Positions 59,501 to 64,000 of a stretch of 64,000 bases of DNA are shown one piece after another. The stretch comes from Neospora caninum Liverpool. Its lineage: Eukaryota > Apicomplexa > Conoidasida > Eucoccidiorida > Sarcocystidae. How positions within the stretch are numbered: position 1 is the first letter of the stretch; each line of letters begins with the position of its first letter. The stretch lies in the NCBI RefSeq assembly GCF_000208865.1, contig NC_018397.1, positions 1,488,001 through 1,552,000 of the forward strand. The letters are read 5' to 3'. The notes below the pieces were generated by a model. That model saw nothing but the letters and a program-made list of their open reading frames with translations. It was not told the origin of the DNA and made no database searches. The position numbers and the translations under genes were made by a program.

Positions 59501-62500
59501 TCTTTCGCCTCCAGCAGAGCTTCAGCCGTCTGTGGACGTTTCGCGTCTCGCGACTCCAGTCGCGACAGAGGAAGAAACGGCGAGGCGGGCGCAGAGCCAG
59601 TGGGGGGCAGACCCCCGTCTTCGACTGACAACTCTTCGATTATGCACGGCGACTGCAGGCGAGCCTTCGGTTTTGTTTTCGGCACTGACTCGCGGTCGTC
59701 CTCCTCCTCGGTGCTTCGCGTGCTCAGTGACAGAGGGAGGGCCAAGGAGCTCAAAGCGAGGGCGTCCGTCTCAGAATCCAGCGACGGACCGCCTCTCAAG
59801 GCACCAGTCGGCGCGTCGCGTGTGGTGTCTCCGTGGCGCCGGGAAAGAAACGGAAAACACGTGACGCGCCCGTCTATCTCTCGGCCTGTCTCCGATGCCT
59901 CTCTCCTTGTTTCCTTCGCAATCTCCTTCGCAGTCTCTGCTTCCCATCCACGCGAGGCTGTCTTGGGTGCACATGCGCGATTGCGGGCGCCGACGCTGTC
60001 TCCCACCCCTGCTGGCGGAGGAAGTCCGTTCCTTGGTCCTCGACAGCTCTCTGCTTCGCGCACATCGCCGTCGGCTTCTCTGCCTTCTCTGAAGGCGGCC
60101 CGTTCTTTGCTGGGCAGAGCCGAGCGCAGGAGCGCGCCCGCACTCGGCGCCGAGACGAAAGCGGCTTCAGACGCGCGAGAGGACAGAGGAGGCGAGACAC
60201 GATCGGGGTCGCCGACGCTTTCTTCCGCCGCGGAGTGGATCTTCGCGTCTCCTAGTGTGTCGCCCTCTCGGCCCCGCGACGCCCACACGTCCCAAGACGA
60301 AAGAAAGGAAAGAGGCAGCTGAGACTGAGGCTCATCTGCGCGCGGGTGGGCGCCAGCGACGCTCGGCTCTGGAGCCAGGGCCAGCGCCGGGTCCTCGGCA
60401 CTCGTCAACGCTCGAGGTGTATAGACACCGGAGAACGCAGTCAAGCCGTCTGCATCGTGGTGAGGTGTACGCCCCCCGCCACTCGGCGGCGACGCAGCCA
60501 GCATCGCCCCAGAAGACAGCGAGGAGGCGAGCGAGGACACAGACGATCCGAGGGACGGGGCAGAGAAAAACGAGAGGGGCGTGCCGTTCGCCGTGGCGGT
60601 CCCGGGAACTGTCCCCGCGCCGATACTCGCGCCAGAGAGTGTGCTGCCGTCTCCAGAAGACGACAGAAAAAACGACGACCGCAACGTGGCGCCTTCGTCC
60701 CCCGCAATCGCCGTGGTCGCGGCTTCCGGGCTTCCGCCGTTTGATGCCGAAGGCTCTGGCCCTCCCGCTTCTTCTCTCTCCGCACTCTCGGTAGCTCGGT
60801 CGTTGCCTTCTCTCTTTCCGCCATGCACCTCCTTCCCGTCGCCTGCCGCGCGGCCGACGTGGACCGGAACGCCCGCAGTTGCCTCCTCCACGCGCCGCGC
60901 CTCCTGCTGCCCCGTGAAGGCACTCGAGGTCTCATTTGCAAAGAAGGGAAAAAGCGAAGAGAAAAAGGACGATGTGCGCTGCCGACAGATATCCTGAGCT
61001 TCAAAATCGTCCAACGTACTCCCGGCATCGCTGGCGCCTCGACGCTGTGGACACGTTTCGTGGCGGTCCGCGAAAACCGGGAAGAGACCTGAAGGGAGAT
61101 GCTTGGGGCCCCTGCCGTAGATCTCTGCACACCCGGGCGCGACGCGCTTCTCATGCAGTGCCGTTCTGTCTTCCCCAGGGAAATCCGAAAGCCCTTCCTT
61201 GGGACTGCTTGCAGCGAGCGCAGAATTCACGCCTTCTCGCTCGCCCTTTCTCTCGCGCGTCTCTTGCCCTAGGGACGCGGAATTCGACACAAACTCCATG
61301 GGGTGTACAGACAGCGGAGCGACCCCTGGTGGCGGGTGTACATACACCTGGCGTCGCGCTCCCTCGTTACCTGCGTTTCCGGCGTGTGGCGCTTCTCGCG
61401 CAGGCGTGACCGAAGACGAGGTCGACGCGGGCAGGGAAGTGCCGGTCGAGAACGACGAGAAAGGCGCGTCGCCTTGTTGGCCTCGCTCTTCGGCGCGTCC
61501 CCACGAAGCAAAGGAGCCGCAGGGGCCGCGCGGAAAAGTGGAGAAAGTCGCCTCGTTGCAGCATTTTAAGCTGAAGAAGTCATGCTCGTTGAGACTGGCC
61601 TTCACCGCCCCATTCTTGGGTGCACCCGAAAGCCTGCCAGAACTTCCGAGTTGAGGACGGTTCTTCTCGCTTTCTGGGCTTCCCAGCTCGTCGCAGGCGT
61701 ATCGAACACCACTCAAGGGTCCACGTACACCCGGAGGTCCACACCTATCCTCGTATCTGTCGCGGAGATTCGGCTCGCCATAGCCTTTTTGGATTTCTGC
61801 GATCCCTTCTCTCTCCCCGTCCTGCCGCCCTTCTTCTCGCCTTCGCCGTTCGGCGTCTCGGCCTTGAAGGGTCCCCGCTGAGGTCGCCTCTTGGCGCCGA
61901 TTCCGCTGATTGTCTCTGCGGTCGGCGTGCACCGCTAGTTGGGCTCCATTCGAGATGCCATCCGCGAGTGCAGCGCCGTGGCGCGACGCGGGACACTCCA
62001 CCTCGAGCCGTCTGCGGGTTTCTTCCTCGCTGTCTCTCCTCGTGGCCGACGGGTAATAGAGACATCCGCCGAAAGAACTGAGGCCGAGGCGTCCGCCCTC
62101 CTGCAGATGCTTCTGTGCCTCCCCGATCACGCACACGGCCCCGTCGTCCTCATCACGCGCCAACCCCCCCCGAGAAGGCCCACGTGGCGACTGCTGGCAG
62201 GCTCCGCGGCTCTGTCCCGGCAACTCAGCTCGACTGCCTGACCTCGCCAGAGCGTCCAGAGGCGGCGCAACCTCCGCGCGCCCGCTGGGGTCTGGTCCTG
62301 GTTCCCCCGCCCCGCGCTCATACGGGTGGCAGTGGCGGGAGTTGCGGCTGGCATTTGCAGCTCTCTCCGGCACTGTATGTACAGCCGAGAGCGCGCTGGA
62401 GAGGCTGCACGCGTGCGGTTCCGCGGTGCTTCGCATGTCGCCACAATGTGTTGCGCCTTGCTGGAAGAGCCGAAACGATAACGAAGACGGCGAGGGAGCA

Positions 62501-63801
62501 CCAAAGGACGACGGAGCGGCACTCTGCGGCAGCGCTGGTTCCTGTCCAGTCCCCTGGGGTATCCCGAGATTCCCGCGGCCACTGACGTGTCCGCTCAACG
62601 GCAGGGCGCCGCTCTGGCGAGCCGCGAGGGGTGTCTGCCCCTGAGCCATTCGCGCGGCGTACGCCGGACAGAAACCCGCGGAGAGCGAAGAGACAGACGA
62701 AAAAGAAGAGACAGAAGAGAAGGGAGAAGCAAAGGAAGAAGAGCACGAGGGAGACGGGAAGTGTGTCCCTTTCTCTCCACAGTCGTTTCGTGCCTGGGTG
62801 CCGAAACCGCTGAGAGTTCCTCCGCCGCGCCCCCGCGAGTCTTCGCCGATAGCCTCTTGCCGGCCCGCATGCGACCCTAGAGAAGAGAAGGCCTGCGGCG
62901 GGTTCGCCTGGTTGAGAGCGACGGCGTTTTGCAGGTGGAGAAAGGGGAGCGTATGGGAGGGTCCGTTCGCGGCGCGAGACGCAAAGAGACAGGAAGGCAC
63001 GGAGTCGAGAAGCGGCGACGAGAGGCCGTAGTCCTTGGCGAGCTTGATCGCGACGAGGCGACAGACCTCGTGCACCGACTGGCCAGTCGGGAGAAACGGC
63101 TCCGTGCTCTGCAGCAGCAGCGTCTGCGCCAACTGCGCGCGCTCCTGGACGCCCCCTGCGCCGCCCTCGCGGCCTGTCCCCGGCCCGCCGCCGCGCTCCT
63201 CGCCCAACCCTCCGTCGCGTCCATTTTCGGGTGTACATACACCCGAGGCGAGGCCCGCCTTTGCGGCCGCCTCCTCGCCGTGGCCGTCGTCGAGCAAGCT
63301 GAAGTGGGGAGACGGTTCTGCGGAGCCGGAGAGTCGGAGCAGCCGCGAGCTGGACGTGCACGTGAGGCCGATCTTTTTGAACTGGACCTTGAGTTGCTGG
63401 TCGCGAATCACCAGGGCCGTTTTCTTCTGCTGGACGAGCTCGTAGGCTGCCTGCAGAGTGGACAACTCGACGAACGCGTACGGCTGCAGATTGCTGCGCT
63501 CCCGCATCTCCACAGACAGCACGTAGCCGTGTTCGAGGAGCAGATTGATCGCCGACCGCAAGGCCTCCTTCGTGGTCCCCGGCACCATGTTCGACACGTA
63601 GACGCTGCGGCCGTGCGCAGTGTTGGGACGATCCGCGACGTGCTGCGAGAGGTCCTCGAAAGTCCACCGGCCGTTCGACCGCCCCGAGGCGCCGTCTGAG
63701 AAGGACGATGAGAAGGGAGACCCCGAAGACGACCGACAGAGCGCCGCATCCAGCGGCATCTTCACGCCCAGAAGACGCTCCAGCGGCTGCCTGACAGTCC
63801 T
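56584..63801 (-). CDS. large RRM-domain RNA-binding protein, 3' part (5' end outside window)
   Basis: A 6.5 kb exon (63801-57283, 2,173 codons) joins in phase 0 to a final 99-bp exon (56682-56584). At its right edge the big exon opens after a strong pyrimidine-rich acceptor (TGCCTTCAG). Earlier exons therefore probably lie beyond the window, although an in-frame ATG at 63759 could be the start. Residues about 65-143 of the visible part form an RNA-recognition motif: RNP2-like SVYVSN, RNP1-like LQPYAFVEL, and a closing LKVQFKK strand. The remaining roughly 2,000 residues are low-complexity (Ser/Ala/Glu/Arg/Gly) with no other domain. The short last exon restores an ordered C-terminal helix, MESLLERIDDITRQLPPSVI, which suggests a conserved interaction segment. 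RNA binding is well supported; target and process are unknown. Confidence 0.85.
61332..61351 (+). repeat. GTGTAC inverted-repeat copy inside the RRM-gene exon
   Basis: CGGGTGTACATACACCTGG is read on the minus strand as Gln-Val-Tyr-Val-His-Pro. It is a coding copy of the dispersed element. Confidence 0.75.
63228..63246 (+). repeat. GTGTAC inverted-repeat copy inside the RRM-gene exon
   Basis: TCGGGTGTACATACACCCG has 6-bp arms around the ACAT centre. It is read on the minus strand as Ser-Gly-Val-Cys-Thr-Pro-Glu, a different frame from the copy at 61332. Confidence 0.75.
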
Positions 63802-64000
63802 CTGAAGGCACACGAGAAAAGAGGGACAACGGGCGAGCGGGATGGGTGCCGTGAAAGAAACAAGGGGCGTGAAGCGAGGTGGGGACCAGGGGGGAGAGAA
63901 AGAGCGACAGAGAGAGCACGAGTGGGAGTCAGAGAGCCAGGAGGGGAGGAAGGCAGAGATGGCGACAGAGCACGGACAGGAAAGTGACGCGATGGAGCGA
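63802..64000 (-). other. probable intron of the RRM gene
   Basis: The minus strand is pyrimidine-rich up to the acceptor at 63802. No exon is seen before the window edge. Confidence 0.5.

Noticed and set aside
59162..60322. 386-codon plus-strand frame opposite the RRM gene
   Set aside because: Shadow of the low-complexity minus-strand exon, with no domain or splice support.
1..64000. Transposon, organellar insert, tRNA or rRNA genes, CRISPR array
   Set aside because: No reverse transcriptase or transposase motif, no AT-rich mitochondrial-like block, no cloverleaf or rRNA-like tract, and no spaced direct repeats were seen by eye. A covariance-model and mitochondrial-fragment search would be needed to exclude small cases.

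Overview
The window looks like nuclear DNA of a coccidian apicomplexan, Toxoplasma gondii or a close relative. The grounds are large intron-rich genes with GT-AG introns, proteins inflated by low-complexity Ser/Ala/Glu/Arg insertions, mildly GC-rich coding DNA, TA-rich microsatellites between genes, and two conserved eukaryotic families (UTP10/HEATR1 and SAMHD1) in strongly diverged, expanded form. The exact species cannot be fixed from the sequence alone. There is no sign of bacterial, viral or organellar DNA, and no CRISPR, rRNA or tRNA gene was seen.

Layout, left to right. 0.3-7.9 kb (+): a six-exon gene for an IQ-motif protein. 8.8-9.9 kb (-): a small multi-exon gene with a predicted signal peptide. 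11.4-14.0 kb (+): a seven-exon gene for a short nuclear-type protein with a CxxC/CxxH cluster and Lys/Ser-rich tail. 14-17.3 kb: mostly non-coding, with one candidate minus-strand exon at 15.2-15.8 kb. 17.3-18.4 kb (+): a two-exon hypothetical gene. 20.1-35.6 kb (-): a ten-exon UTP10/HEATR1 gene, rebuilt end to end with consistent splice phases (3,903 codons plus stop). 39.7-40.8 kb (+): a single-exon hypothetical nuclear-type protein. 43.3-44.4 kb (-): a tentative gene. 44.7-52.5 kb (+): an eight-exon SAMHD1-like HD-domain dNTP triphosphohydrolase (1,463 codons plus stop). 56.6-63.8 kb (-): the 3' part of a large RRM-protein gene that enters the window from the right through a splice acceptor.

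The genes do not form one pathway. UTP10 acts in small-subunit rRNA processing, the SAMHD1-like enzyme in nucleotide metabolism, and the RRM protein presumably in RNA binding. Exons were assigned by matching acceptor and donor sites, reading frame and splice phase, and by family motifs where a family was recognised.

The most unusual non-gene signal is a dispersed short inverted repeat with core GGTGTAC(A/G)TACACC. It occurs in introns, intergenic DNA and coding exons. Inside exons it is read in all three frames, which suggests the DNA sequence rather than a peptide is what recurs.
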